DNA of 64,000 bases from an uncultured Collinsella sp. (GCA_900540905.1 UQHR01000006.1:20051-84050); one strand, 5' to 3'. Positions 49,299-59,076 are shown, counted from the first letter of the stretch. The notes: generated from the letters alone by a model not told the origin. Made by a program: numbers and translations.

Positions 49299-50729
49299 AT
49301 GAGCGACGGAAAGAAAAAGCTTTCCTTCTTGACGGTCATTTCGACCATCATCTGCGTCGTCTTCGTCTGCGAGGCCGCCGCGCCTGCTGCTGCCATTGGC
49401 AACCAGCAGTTCTTCTGGTGGATCTTCCTGATCCTGACCTTCCTGCTCCCGTATGGCATGGTTGTCGCCGAGCTCGGCACCACCTATGACGGCGAGGGCG
49501 GCATTTACGACTGGGTACGCGATGGCCTGGGCGACAAGTGGGGCGCCCGCATTTCGTACTACTACTGGGTTAACTACCCGCTGTGGATTGCCTCGCTGGC
49601 TACCATGTTCCCCGACATTCTGGGCATGGTCTTTGGCGTTGAGTTCAATCTGATCGCCAAGATGGGTATCGATCTTGCCTTTGTGTGGATCGTCTACCTC
49701 ATGGGCCGCTCCAAGGCGGCTGACTCCGAGTGGGTCCTCAACGGTGGCGCCATCATCAAGGTCGCTGTTGCCGTTGTCGTCGGCGCTCTGGGCATTTGGT
49801 ACGCCATGGAGAACGGTTTTGCGAACGATATGTCCGCTACCACCTTCCTGCCCGAGCTCACCAACACCAACGCCCTCGGTTACCTGTCGATCATCATCTT
49901 TAACTTCATGGGCTTCGAGGTCATCTGCACCATGACCGACGACATGGCCGATCCTGCTCGCGATATCCCCAAGGCAATCATCGTCGGTGGCCTGTCCATT
50001 GCCGTGATCTACCTGTTCGCCGGCTTTGGCATCGGTGCCGCCGTGCCGGCCGATTCTATCGACCCCGACTACGGCATGATCTTTGCCGTCCAGACCATGG
50101 TGGGCGACTCCATGATCTTCAAGGTCATCTGCATCGCCTTCCTGATCACCCTGTTCGCCAACATGGCTGCTTGGTCCTTCGGCGTCAACTCCGTTGCTCG
50201 CTATGCTGCCGAGCACGGCAACATGCCCAAGATCTTTGCTTCGATGATCTCGGATGACGACATGCCTAACGGCGCCAACCTGGTCAACGCCATCGTTGCC
50301 TCCCTGGTGCTGTGCCTGCAGCTGGTTCCCATCGACGCCATCTCCAACGGTGTCTTCTGGATGCTCTTCGGCACCTCCGTCGTCTTCCTGCTGCTCACCT
50401 ACATCCCGATGTTCCCGGCGTTCCTCAACCTTCGTAAGAACGACCCCAACCGTGAGCGCATCTTCACGTTCCCGTTTAAGGGCACCATGATGAAGGTCAT
50501 GCTGGCCATTCCTTGCATCGAGCTGGTCCTGGCCATCGTCGCGACCTTGATTCCGTTCTCCGCCGCTGAGATTGGCGACAAGGTTCCGATGATCGTTATC
50601 TTCATCGTGCTCGTGCTTATCGGCGAGGTCGTCCGCGTCGTGAGCGCTAAGGGCCGCGAGACCGAGTACAAGGGTCTCACTCCCGAGCTGGCTGCTCAGC
50701 GTCTCGCTGAGGAAGCCGAGGAGGACTAG
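49299..50729 (+). CDS. aguD: APC-family antiporter, probable agmatine/putrescine exchanger (1)
   Basis: 476 residues with twelve membrane segments. The N-terminus ISTIICVVFVCEAAAPAAAIGNQQFFWW and the loop TYDGEGGIYDWVRDGLGD belong to APC exchangers. NFMGFEVICTMTDDMADPARDIPKA is the consensus helix 6 region. Placed between putrescine carbamoyltransferase and agmatine deiminase, so exchange of agmatine for putrescine is the likely role. AAAGGAG precedes the ATG. A paralog is at 52768. Confidence 0.87.
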   Translation: MSDGKKKLSFLTVISTIICVVFVCEAAAPAAAIGNQQFFWWIFLILTFLLPYGMVVAELGTTYDGEGGIYDWVRDGLGDKWGARISYYYWVNYPLWIASLATMFPDILGMVFGVEFNLIAKMGIDLAFVWIVYLMGRSKAADSEWVLNGGAIIKVAVAVVVGALGIWYAMENGFANDMSATTFLPELTNTNALGYLSIIIFNFMGFEVICTMTDDMADPARDIPKAIIVGGLSIAVIYLFAGFGIGAAVPADSIDPDYGMIFAVQTMVGDSMIFKVICIAFLITLFANMAAWSFGVNSVARYAAEHGNMPKIFASMISDDDMPNGANLVNAIVASLVLCLQLVPIDAISNGVFWMLFGTSVVFLLLTYIPMFPAFLNLRKNDPNRERIFTFPFKGTMMKVMLAIPCIELVLAIVATLIPFSAAEIGDKVPMIVIFIVLVLIGEVVRVVSAKGRETEYKGLTPELAAQRLAEEAEED

Positions 50730-51014
50730 AGCACCCGGATTCGGGGCTCCAACCCTCATCACCGTTTAACCACTCCCTGGGGTGGGTGTGAGCGATAGCT
50801 CCGGTAACCACCGCCCGCCCCAATCTCTCTTCCGTATCCTTCGTGTGTCTTGTCTCCGCGCACTGGGTTACGTCGTCGCTTGCCGGTGCGACTCCGTGAA
50901 AACCGGCGCCGGGCGCCCCGACCTTTGCCGGGGAACGGGCGCCTACCATCTCTTGGTTTTAGGCCGCGGGTAACCCGCCCGCGGCAAGCGATCGTTCGAT
51001 TTGGAGGAAATCTT
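50730..51014 (+). promoter_or_regulatory. Structured leader upstream of agmatine deiminase 1
   Basis: Several helices are possible: GGTGG/CCACC around 50782-50811 with GAGC/GCTC inside, GGCGCC..GGCGCC with CCCCG/CGGGG (50907-50945) and CCGCGGG/CCCGCGG (50963-50983). No T-run and no known riboswitch recognised. It may control aguA at the RNA level. Confidence 0.4.
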
Positions 51015-52220
51015 ATGCGTACGATCACCGAGTCCGAGTCCACCCCCAAGGCCGACGGCTTCTTTATGCCCGCTGAGTTTGCCCCGCAGGATCGCGTGTG
51101 GATGGGTTGGCCCCACCGCACCGACACCTGGGCCCACGGCGCCAAGCCGGCTCAGAAGCAGTATGCCGCCATCGCTCGCGCCATCGCCGAGTTCACCCCG
51201 GTCACCATGTGCGCCAACCAGGCCGACTACGCTAACTGCAAGGCCGTCTTCGAGGAAGACGAGAACGTCACCGTTATCGAGATGACCACCGACGACGCCT
51301 GGTTCCGCGACACCGCTGCCACCTACGTCATCAACGGCAAGGGCGAGAAGCGCGCCAACCACTGGCACTTCAACGCCTACGGCGGTCTGGTCGACGGCCT
51401 GTACTTCCCGTGGGACAAGGACGAGCAGATCGCCCTTAAGATGGCTGAGCTCTCCGGCTGCCGTCGCTATCGTCCCGATGACATGATCCTCGAGGGCGGC
51501 TCCATCACCGTCGACGGCGAGGGCACCCTTGTCGTGACCGACCAGTGCCTGCTTTCCCCGGGCCGCACCTGCTCTGCGGTTCTGGAGGAGGAAGAGGATC
51601 CCGAGTCCATCTGGCCCAAGTTCAAGAAGAAGTTCGAGCCCTGGAGCGAGGAGCTTCGCGCCTATATGGACGAGCACCTCAAGGATTACCTGGGTGTCGA
51701 GAAGGTCATCTGGGTCAAGGAAGGCATCGACCCCGAGGAGACCAACGGCCACATCGATGACGTCGCTACGTTCATCGCCCCGGGCGTCATGGCCTGCATC
51801 TGGACCGACGATCCCGAGTATCCGTTCTACGAGCAGTGCCACGCTGCCTACGAGACTCTCTCCAACGCCGTTGACGCCAAGGGCCGCAAGATGAAGGTCT
51901 ACAAGCTCTGCATGCCCGTGAACCCGCTGTTCATGGACCAGGCTTCCTGCGACACCATCGACGCCGACGAGAACGCCGAGCCGCGCGTCCCCGACGAGCC
52001 GCTGATCGCCTCTTACATGAACTACCTGGTCACCAACCACGGCGTTATCGTCCCGCAGTACGGCGACGAGAACGACCAGCTGGCCGTTGACACGCTCCAG
52101 AAGATCTACGACGAGGTCTGGGGCGAGGGCGTCTACAAGTGCGTCGGCGTTCAGTCCGAGCAGGTCGTCTTTGGCGGCGGCAACATCCACTGCATTACGC
52201 AGCAGGAGCCGTCCGCGTAA
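51015..52220 (+). CDS. aguA: Agmatine deiminase (1)
   Basis: 401 residues from the ATG at 51015 with TTGGAGGAAATC upstream; the frame runs further up through the leader but is not coding there. Motifs: MGWPHRTDTW, DDAWFRDTAATYVI, WHFNAYGGLVDGLYFPWD, ETNGHIDDVATF, and the catalytic Cys393 in GGGNIHCITQQ. It hydrolyses agmatine to carbamoylputrescine and ammonia. Compared with the copy at 60059 it has an extra acidic stretch of about 25 residues near 185-210. Usual family length is about 365-375. Confidence 0.94.
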   Translation: MRTITESESTPKADGFFMPAEFAPQDRVWMGWPHRTDTWAHGAKPAQKQYAAIARAIAEFTPVTMCANQADYANCKAVFEEDENVTVIEMTTDDAWFRDTAATYVINGKGEKRANHWHFNAYGGLVDGLYFPWDKDEQIALKMAELSGCRRYRPDDMILEGGSITVDGEGTLVVTDQCLLSPGRTCSAVLEEEEDPESIWPKFKKKFEPWSEELRAYMDEHLKDYLGVEKVIWVKEGIDPEETNGHIDDVATFIAPGVMACIWTDDPEYPFYEQCHAAYETLSNAVDAKGRKMKVYKLCMPVNPLFMDQASCDTIDADENAEPRVPDEPLIASYMNYLVTNHGVIVPQYGDENDQLAVDTLQKIYDEVWGEGVYKCVGVQSEQVVFGGGNIHCITQQEPSA

Positions 52221-52767
52221 TTGTCTGGCTTCCTGAGGCACGGCACCTTCCCGTTCATTCGTCGCTTGCGTACCACAAAGTACGCGGCGCTCCTCTTTCA
52301 CGGGAATCTGCCGCACCTCAGAAACCCAGCCGATCAATCGGACAGTCGGTGAATCGCACCGTGACCATCTCGGGGCATTGATGGTCTGGTCACTTGATGT
52401 CTTGGTCGGCTGGGTTTTTCTTTGGGCACTCCGTTGCCTCCACTTCGGAGTGCCCGCCTCTTTGATTGAGTACGCGTCTGATCTGGGATTTATTGCGGGT
52501 TAGGCCAATTGTTCGCTTGAATTTCCCAGGTCAGACGCGTATTCAATTGCTGATAGTTTCCGGTTGCGAGCGCGACCGTTTTGATCGGAGTATCTATGTA
52601 CCAGCGTATCGTTATCTACACGCGCCTGTTCCGCGAGCGTTGGTCCAACAATTGCATCCTCTCTTCTCTTTGGGATGGCACCTGCACCGGTGACGCGGCC
52701 TGCAACCCTACCTTGGGCTGCGCCTTCGGTACAGATGCCATCCTTTTTGCTGTAGGGGGAGCGTGTC
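52221..52767. repeat. 547-bp gene-free stretch with several long hairpins
   Basis: A long imperfect hairpin spans 52233-52322 (CTGAGG..CCTCAG ends, GCGTAC/GTACGC core). GGGCACTCCG/CGGAGTGCCC is at 52424-52455. Arms 52465-52488 and 52524-52547 match at 22 of 24 positions. A short frame at 52597 looks non-coding. Function may include ending aguA transcripts and leader control of the next permease. Confidence 0.65.
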
Positions 52768-54177
52768 GTGGCAGGTAAAAAGTTCTCCCTGTTCGAGGTC
52801 ATCCTCTCGGTTATCTGCGTTGTCTTTACCATCGAGGCGGCTGCTCCGGCATCTGCCATGGGTAACGTTCAGTTCTTCTGGTGGATCTTCCTCATCATTA
52901 CGTTTTTGCTTCCCTATGGCCTGGTGGTGGCCGAGCTCGGTACGGCGTTCGATTCCGAGGGCGGCCTGTACGATTGGGTTCGCCTGGGCTTGGGCGACCG
53001 TTGGGGCGCGCGCTGCTCCTGGTGCTATTGGGTCAACTTTCCACTGTGGGTGGCAAGTATCGCCTGCATGTCCCCCAGTGTCATCAATGCGGTATGGGGC
53101 ATCGAATTTTCGCTTGGGGTCCGAATTGCCATCGAGCTTGCCTTTGTGTGGGGCGTCACGGTCATGGCAATGCAGCCGGTGGCCGAGGCCGATTGGGTCA
53201 TGGATGGCGGCGCCGTCATTAAGGTGCTCATTACCGCCGTGGTGGGAATCGTCGGCATCTGGTTTGCCTGCAATAACGGCTTTGCCAACGATATGTCGTT
53301 TAAGACCTTTGTCCCCGATCTGGGAGACACTAACTCACTGACGTATCTTTCAATCATCCTATTCAACTTTATGGGCTTTGAGGTGGTCGCGACCTTTGCC
53401 AGCACGATGAAGAACCCATCGCGCGATATCCCCAAGGCGGTTATCGCCGGTGGCGTTGCCATCGCGGCGATCTACATTATCTGTGGCATCGGTATTGGAG
53501 CCGCGGTTCCCACCGAGCAGCTTTCACTCGATTCGGGCATTGTGGACGCGGTTGCCGCCATGGTGGGGCGCGCTCACCCGCTGACGATGGTCGTGGGCGT
53601 GGCCTTTTTGGTGACGCTGTTCGCCAACATGATCTGCTGGAGTTTTGGCGTCAACAACGTGGCGAGCTATGCCGCGCGCCACGGCAACATGCCGCGCCCC
53701 TTTGTGCTGGTGTCCAAGAAGACCGGCATGCCCAACGGCTCAGCACTCATTAACGGTTGTTTTGCCAGCTTGGTGCTGCTACTTCAGATTCCGCTGGGCG
53801 AAGGTTCCGACGTCTTTTGGGTCTTCTTCTCGATGAACGTCGTCTTTCTGCTCATGAGCTATATCCCGATGTTCCCGGCGTTTTGGCGCCTGCGTAAATA
53901 CGACAACCGCCCACGTGTGTTCCGCGCGCCCTTCGAGGGCAAGGTGCTTGCGGTAGCGCTTGCGGTGCCGGTGGTAGAGCTCGTGCTTTCGATTGTTGCG
54001 ACAATCGTGCCGCTTAACAGCTCGCCCGCCGAGATGTCAAAGTTGCCGATCCTCATGGGTGTGGTGATCGGCGTGTTGCTGGGCGAGGTTTCGCGCCTCA
54101 TATCGCGCCGCGGCCGCAGCATCGACAATCCCGGCGTTGGCGCAAGGGGGACAGGTCGCTTTGCGCCAAAACAGTAG
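52768..54177 (+). CDS. APC-family antiporter, probable agmatine/putrescine exchanger (2)
   Basis: 469 residues, GTG start with AGGGGGAG upstream. Twelve membrane segments and near-identical landmarks to the first copy: EAAAPASAMGNVQFFWW, DSEGGLYDWVRLGLGD, NFMGFEVVATFASTMKNPSRDIPKA. The two differ mainly in loops and the C-terminal tail, which here ends in RGTGRFAPKQ. Probably a second exchanger with a different affinity or partner (for example for the deiminase at 60059). Confidence 0.85.
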   Translation: MAGKKFSLFEVILSVICVVFTIEAAAPASAMGNVQFFWWIFLIITFLLPYGLVVAELGTAFDSEGGLYDWVRLGLGDRWGARCSWCYWVNFPLWVASIACMSPSVINAVWGIEFSLGVRIAIELAFVWGVTVMAMQPVAEADWVMDGGAVIKVLITAVVGIVGIWFACNNGFANDMSFKTFVPDLGDTNSLTYLSIILFNFMGFEVVATFASTMKNPSRDIPKAVIAGGVAIAAIYIICGIGIGAAVPTEQLSLDSGIVDAVAAMVGRAHPLTMVVGVAFLVTLFANMICWSFGVNNVASYAARHGNMPRPFVLVSKKTGMPNGSALINGCFASLVLLLQIPLGEGSDVFWVFFSMNVVFLLMSYIPMFPAFWRLRKYDNRPRVFRAPFEGKVLAVALAVPVVELVLSIVATIVPLNSSPAEMSKLPILMGVVIGVLLGEVSRLISRRGRSIDNPGVGARGTGRFAPKQ

Positions 54178-54212
54178 CGCCGCGAGTTGTGCGGTGCTAG
54201 TTGCATCTTGGA

Positions 54213-54404
54213 TTACTGCTCACGCTGCTCGGGATCAGATGCGAGCTTGGGTGCAAAGTAGGGGACGTGGCCCAGGTAGGGGCAGCTGTCCGAACGCGCC
54301 TCAACGGCGCAGGGGACATCGTCGTAGGTCATGGAAGAACCGAGTCGGGTGATGGCCTTGGCGGCGGGCGCGACGAGCATCTTGAGCGGAGCGATCGGTG
54401 TCAT
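54213..54404 (-). CDS. Small hypothetical protein (63 aa)
   Basis: MTPIAPLKMLVAPAAKAITR begins the protein; two Cys follow (PCAVEARSDSCPY) and a Pro-rich end. AAAGGAG lies just before the ATG at 54404, an excellent ribosome site, which supports expression. It faces the antiporter gene and is divergent from the luxR pseudogene. No family recognised. Confidence 0.55.
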   Translation of the reverse strand: MTPIAPLKMLVAPAAKAITRLGSSMTYDDVPCAVEARSDSCPYLGHVPYFAPKLASDPEQREQ

Positions 54405-54532
54405 GGCATCTCCTTTCATCGGTGAGACACAGCTTGTTTATCTAAACGATACAGTACGTTTAATCGGTGAGTCTAATCTTGCGGCAAAGAATCTGTCAAC
54501 ATCCTCACAGCATCTAGACAGGGGAGGCGGAC

Positions 54533-55524
54533 ATGAGTTTCGCGTTCTATATCTACACCACGATTATCATGGGTGTGGCTCTGGTGACCAGTGCCGTGGC
54601 ATTGGTGGTTTGGCTCATGACGCGCCGTCGCGACAGCCTGGTGGCCGCGGCGGGCTTTTTGCTCTACATGCTCGATATGTCAGTCATCTTTTTTGACGAG
54701 TACAATCGGCTCAAATAAGACTACGCTGTTACCTTTAGCGAGCCGTTGCAGCACCCCTTGCTGCGCTGCGTGCTCGGTATTGCCATCTATGCCTGCGTGG
54801 TACTGTGGATGTTTGCGCGCTTGCGCAAAAGGCCGACGTCGCGCATGCTCGTACTCGCTATCGTGCCGTTTTCAATCTTGCAATTGCTGCTGGTGCCTCG
54901 CAGCGGCGCTGCCGGAGAGATGCAGCAGTATCTCTTTTGGCTCACGCGTGACCTGGGCAATGTAGGATGTCTTGCCTATGCCGCCTGGCATTACCGGTAC
55001 AGAGCCACGCGTGTTGAGAAACTCGACCTCGACCGCTCAAAGCTCTTTTGGAAGGTGGCCCTCGTTCTTGCGTTTTGCGTAATCGCCGAGGACACCTACA
55101 TGATTTTGCTCTGCCGCCCGACTCTCAAAACCCCGTCATCAGCCTCTTTTTGTGGTATCTGTCCGAGCGCAATATCTCCGAAAACGTGCTGCTCGTGGTA
55201 TGCGCGGTCCAACTCTTTTGCCAGTTTAGCCATATCCTGCGCGTGTATGCCCGTCATCCGCGTGCCGATGAGGACGTGGCGGCCCAGAGCGCAAGCTCTG
55301 AGGACGACCTCGCATCGCGTGTGGTGATCTATGCCGATGCCCATAAGCTGTCGCGGCGCGAGCAGGAGGTGCTCACGCTGCTGCTGAAGGGCAACGACGC
55401 CCAAAACATCGCCAGCGAGTTGGTCATCAGCCCTGGCACGGTCAAGGCGCACTTGCATCGCATCTACGTTAAAAGCGGTGTCTCCAACCGAGATGACCTC
55501 ATAGATACCTTTTGGCGTTCCTAG
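54533..55524 (+). pseudogene. Decayed membrane-type LuxR regulator
   Basis: The frame from ATG 54533 encodes the membrane N-terminus but meets TAA at 54716-54718; the same frame resumes with membrane segments to about 55120. A frameshift near 55110-55140 then moves the sequence to the frame that encodes ISLFLWYLSERNISENVLL and a complete LuxR HTH (LSRREQEVLTLLLKGNDAQN, SPGTVKAHLHRIYVKSG), ending at 55524. Compared with the intact homolog at 46798 the order of parts is the same, so this is one gene broken twice. Confidence 0.85.
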
Positions 55525-55839
55525 CCCCATTCTTCCTCGCATGCGGGTCTTGCCGTGTGGGCGGCCATACCGTTGGGCGTAATGAAGCGGTAATAATCTC
55601 AGACAATAAACCTGCAGGTAAAGCGTGTAAACCTGCTTAAACTGACCGTTTGCGGTCCCTGGCCTTGGCACGGATTTGCCCCTGTGTATCAATGGGTGTA
55701 GCGCGAAGCCGCGGACGCGGGACAGACGTCCGAGCACGGCTTGTAGGCACGCGCCGATGCGGGAGCGCTACGCTCCCAACCGAGTGCCCACGCGGGCGGT
55801 GCGTCCGCGTTGCAACCAAAGATGCCTGAGGAGGCTCAC
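55525..55839. promoter_or_regulatory. Gene-free region upstream of the amidohydrolase
   Basis: Holds AAACCTGCAGGT (55608-55619), AAACCTGC (55631) and GACCGTTTGCGGTCC (55644-55658), again the two dispersed word families together, and a small hairpin GGGAGCG/CGCTCCC (55759-55775). No gene. Confidence 0.45.
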
Positions 55840-57468
55840 ATGGACAAGGCTGATGTAGTTATCAAGAGCAACGCCGTCTTTACCGGCGATGGGCTCGAGC
55901 CGTTTAAGGGCGGCGTTGCCGTGCGGGGCGATAAAATCGTTGCCTGCGGTGACGATGCCCACCTGGCACCGTTTATCGGCCCCGATACCGAGGTGCGCGA
56001 CTTTGGCGACCAGCTCGTCATGCCCGGCCTGATCGACTCGCACACGCATTTTGCCCAGGGCGCGTTCATGACCGACCCCGATTTTGCTGTCAACCTCATC
56101 GACTGCACCAGTTTTGAGATGGCGATGGAACGTGTCGTGGCGTTTGCGGCCGACCATCCCGATAACGAGTGGATTCTGGGCTGCCAGATTATCCAGTTCC
56201 AGTGGGATGTCCCCGAGATGCCCACAGCCGCGATGATCGATGAGTACATCTCTGACCGCCCGGTTTTTCTGCAGCAGGTTGACCTGCATACCTTTAGTGC
56301 CAATACCTGCGCCATCAACAAGGTGGGAGTAACTTCGCAGACGCCCGATCCCGCAGGCGGCAAGATCCTTAAGGATGCCGAGGGCAATCTGACGGGCGTG
56401 TTTTCCAACAACGCCGGCGCCTTCTTTATGGACGAGGTCTACGACCCAGCGCCCGAGGTTGTTGACGCGTCGTTTGCAAAAACCGCCCGGCGCGCCAATG
56501 CCCTGGGAATCACTACGGTCGGCATGGTCAATCCTACGTTTGTGAGCATGGAAAACCCGTATGCGGTGTTGGCAGGTCTTAATGCCAAGGGCGACTTGCC
56601 TTTGCGTGTGTTCCTGTACACCGATCTGTTCGAAAACGAGTCCTTAACGCTCGAGCAGATCAAGGAGAAATACGCCTTCCCGGGTACGCAGGTGGAGTGG
56701 CACGGCTTTAAGCAGTTTCTTGATGGCGTGTGCTCCGACCACACCGCGTGGATGCTTGAACCCTATAGCAATGCGCCCGATACCTGCGGTGAGCCCGCGG
56801 AGGAGCCAGAGCGCATCCGTGCTGCCATCCTCAGGGCGCAGGAATGGGGCGTTGACACGCGCATCCATACGATTGGTGATCGCTCGGTGCGTTTTGTGCT
56901 CGATTGTTTTGAGGAGGGCGAGCACTTGCATGGCAAGCGGGATTGTCGCCACTCCATGGAGCACAACGAGACGGTTCAGCCCGAGGATCTGCCGCGCTAT
57001 GCCGAGCTGGGTATATGCCCTGGCATGCAGCCGTGGCACATGCTGCTCGATATGGCTGACCTTGCCAAGGACGATGCCGTGGGCCCCGAGCGTGCTGCGC
57101 TTTCGTGGCCCCTGCATAGCCTGCTTGCCAGCGGTGCCGTGGTGCACCTGGGCAGTGACTTCCCCGTTGTGGGCTTGGAGCCCATGGAGGAGGTGTACGG
57201 CGCGGTCTTCCGCATGCTCGAGGACGGCTCCAACCCCGAGGGCTGGTTCCCCCAGGAGCGCATTACCATGGCCGAGGCTCTGCGCGCCTACACCTATGGC
57301 AGCGCCTACGCCATGCATGCCGAGGACCGCATCGGCACGCTCGCGTGCGGCAAACAGGCAGATATCTGCGTGCTCGACCGCAATCTCTTTGATTGCGAGC
57401 CGGCCGAGGTGCTCGAGGCTACCGCAGCCCTCACGATGATCGCCGGCAAGGTGGTCTTTGAGGCATAG
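55840..57468 (+). CDS. YtcJ-type amidohydrolase
   Basis: 542 residues from the ATG at 55840 (GAGGAGG six bases upstream). Metal motif GLIDSHTHFAQG with His68 and His70; DTRIHTIGDRSVRFVLD and HLGSDFPVVGLEPMEEVYGA give the later His and Asp ligands, in the order of the YtcJ/exoenzyme-regulator amidohydrolase group. It hydrolyses an amide, carbamoyl or similar bond in an unknown substrate. It is followed 87 bp later by a MATE exporter and lies inside the agmatine region, so a carbamoyl- or guanidino-compound is conceivable but unproven. Confidence 0.88.
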   Translation: MDKADVVIKSNAVFTGDGLEPFKGGVAVRGDKIVACGDDAHLAPFIGPDTEVRDFGDQLVMPGLIDSHTHFAQGAFMTDPDFAVNLIDCTSFEMAMERVVAFAADHPDNEWILGCQIIQFQWDVPEMPTAAMIDEYISDRPVFLQQVDLHTFSANTCAINKVGVTSQTPDPAGGKILKDAEGNLTGVFSNNAGAFFMDEVYDPAPEVVDASFAKTARRANALGITTVGMVNPTFVSMENPYAVLAGLNAKGDLPLRVFLYTDLFENESLTLEQIKEKYAFPGTQVEWHGFKQFLDGVCSDHTAWMLEPYSNAPDTCGEPAEEPERIRAAILRAQEWGVDTRIHTIGDRSVRFVLDCFEEGEHLHGKRDCRHSMEHNETVQPEDLPRYAELGICPGMQPWHMLLDMADLAKDDAVGPERAALSWPLHSLLASGAVVHLGSDFPVVGLEPMEEVYGAVFRMLEDGSNPEGWFPQERITMAEALRAYTYGSAYAMHAEDRIGTLACGKQADICVLDRNLFDCEPAEVLEATAALTMIAGKVVFEA

Positions 57469-57555
57469 CGCCATCGTTTGATTGGGCGGTTTGGTGCCAG
57501 TTGTCAGCCGCCTGACATCCATTCAGCACTACTCTCTCAAGGAAAGGGGAGAACA

Positions 57556-58938
57556 ATGGCAGAAGAAGTAACCGCTGCTGTGGAGGAGGAGCGCGAGCTC
57601 GCCTCCCAACCGATTCCCGGCCTGGTGCGTAAGTACACCATCGTCACCGGCCAGGGCATGCTCGCCCAGATCATCATGGTGGTCCTCGAAGGACTCGTGA
57701 TGGGTTGGGGGCTGGGTGCCCACGGCCTGGCCTGCGTCTCGATCATCATGTCGGTCGAGTACATCAACCTGGCCTTTGGCAACCTGTTTGGCACCGGCGT
57801 GCCCGCCGTGGTGGGCAACCTTTTGGGTGCCGGCGACATCAAGGGCGCAAGCAAGGCTTTTAGCCAGGGCTTTTGGCTCACCACGATCGTGAGTGTGCTG
57901 CTTGCTGTGGTGATGGCCGTGTTTACCGAGCCCATCTGCGCATTCTTTGGCGCCACGCCCGACATCATGGCCGATACCGTTGCCGGCGTGCGCACCTTCG
58001 CCGTGCTGCTGCCGCTCACGGTCATTGGCCAGATGATCACCGCTGTGATGCGTGTGGATGAGAAGGTCCAGATCCAGGCCAACCTCATGACCGTCTCGGC
58101 TATCGTCGCCATCTGCTGGCTCGCGCTTTCCACGTTTGTACTCAAGTTTGGCGTTATGGGCGCCGGCGTGTACTACGGGCTTTCCATCGGCATCTGGGCC
58201 ATCGGTATCTTCTGGTTCATCGGGGGCAAAAAGTCCCAGCTCCAGATTAACCCTGCCGACCTTAAGCTCGACCTCGCCATCTGCGGCCAGATCTTCAAGA
58301 TCGGCTTCCCGTTCTTCCTGGTCCAGGGCGCGACCTTTATCTTTAATACCGTTGCCAACTCGCTTTTGGGTTCGCTCGGCGGCGACATGGGCTCGCTCTA
58401 CATCGCAGCCTTTGGCGTGATCAACGGCTACATCCTCTACATTACCATGATGGTTGCCCAGTGCTTCTCCTACGGTCTGCAGCCCATCGCTGCCTTCAAC
58501 GCCGGCGCAAAGGCTTGGGCACGCCTTAAGGAGACGCTCTCCTGCACGCTTAAGTACCAGGTTGTGACGCTGGCGCTGGTCACCGTCGCGCTCTGGCTTG
58601 CCGCCACCCCGGTGTGCGCCTTCTTTGCCGGCAGCGATCCTGCGCTCGTTGAGGTTGCCGCCAACGCCACGCGTACTGTCATCCTGGCTGTTGCCCTGGG
58701 CTATCTTGCCATGACCATGTCGATGTATTTCCAGGCGGTCGAGAAGGTGGGTGTCGCCACATTTACGGGCCTGCTTCGCTATGTGATCTGCTCGGTGCCG
58801 CTTATGTACCTCCTCGGCAACATGATGGGTGTCGAGGGCGTGTGGATCGCCCTGGTGGTGGCCGATGCCATTACCGGCATCATCTCCATTGCGCTCGCCG
58901 CGCACGAGTCCAAGCGCCTGAGCGGGCTTCCCGCGTAG
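57556..58938 (+). CDS. MATE-family efflux transporter
   Basis: 460 residues from the ATG at 57556 (GGAAAGGGGAG upstream). Twelve membrane segments in two six-helix halves; typical loops are GNLFGTGVPAVVGNLLGAGD near 75-95 and SLGGDMGSLYIAAFGVINGY near 275-295. A hydrophilic acidic N-terminus of 20 residues precedes. Such proteins export cationic drugs or metabolites with Na+ or H+. Likely cotranscribed with the amidohydrolase. Confidence 0.9.
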   Translation: MAEEVTAAVEEERELASQPIPGLVRKYTIVTGQGMLAQIIMVVLEGLVMGWGLGAHGLACVSIIMSVEYINLAFGNLFGTGVPAVVGNLLGAGDIKGASKAFSQGFWLTTIVSVLLAVVMAVFTEPICAFFGATPDIMADTVAGVRTFAVLLPLTVIGQMITAVMRVDEKVQIQANLMTVSAIVAICWLALSTFVLKFGVMGAGVYYGLSIGIWAIGIFWFIGGKKSQLQINPADLKLDLAICGQIFKIGFPFFLVQGATFIFNTVANSLLGSLGGDMGSLYIAAFGVINGYILYITMMVAQCFSYGLQPIAAFNAGAKAWARLKETLSCTLKYQVVTLALVTVALWLAATPVCAFFAGSDPALVEVAANATRTVILAVALGYLAMTMSMYFQAVEKVGVATFTGLLRYVICSVPLMYLLGNMMGVEGVWIALVVADAITGIISIALAAHESKRLSGLPA

Positions 58939-59076
58939 CCAACGCGCGCTTGCGACACATGACAGCGACTGTTTAATGCAAGCCGCCGCAGATGCCCCCA
59001 AGGCGTCTGCGGTGGTTCTTTGCAGCGAGGTTCAAATAGGCAATCTGCCAGCGCTACTTTCAAATTAGAGGCCGGC

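Noticed and set aside
49179..50762. Minus-strand frame of 527 codons over the antiporter
   Set aside because: His/Asp-rich shadow of the APC gene, no start signal, no family.
50894..50950. Known riboswitch in the aguA leader
   Set aside because: GC-rich helices are present but I could match them to no known riboswitch consensus, so only a structured leader is reported.
54716..54718. Programmed read-through of the TAA in the LuxR gene
   Set aside because: No read-through context is evident and a second lesion (frameshift near 55120) exists, so decay is simpler.
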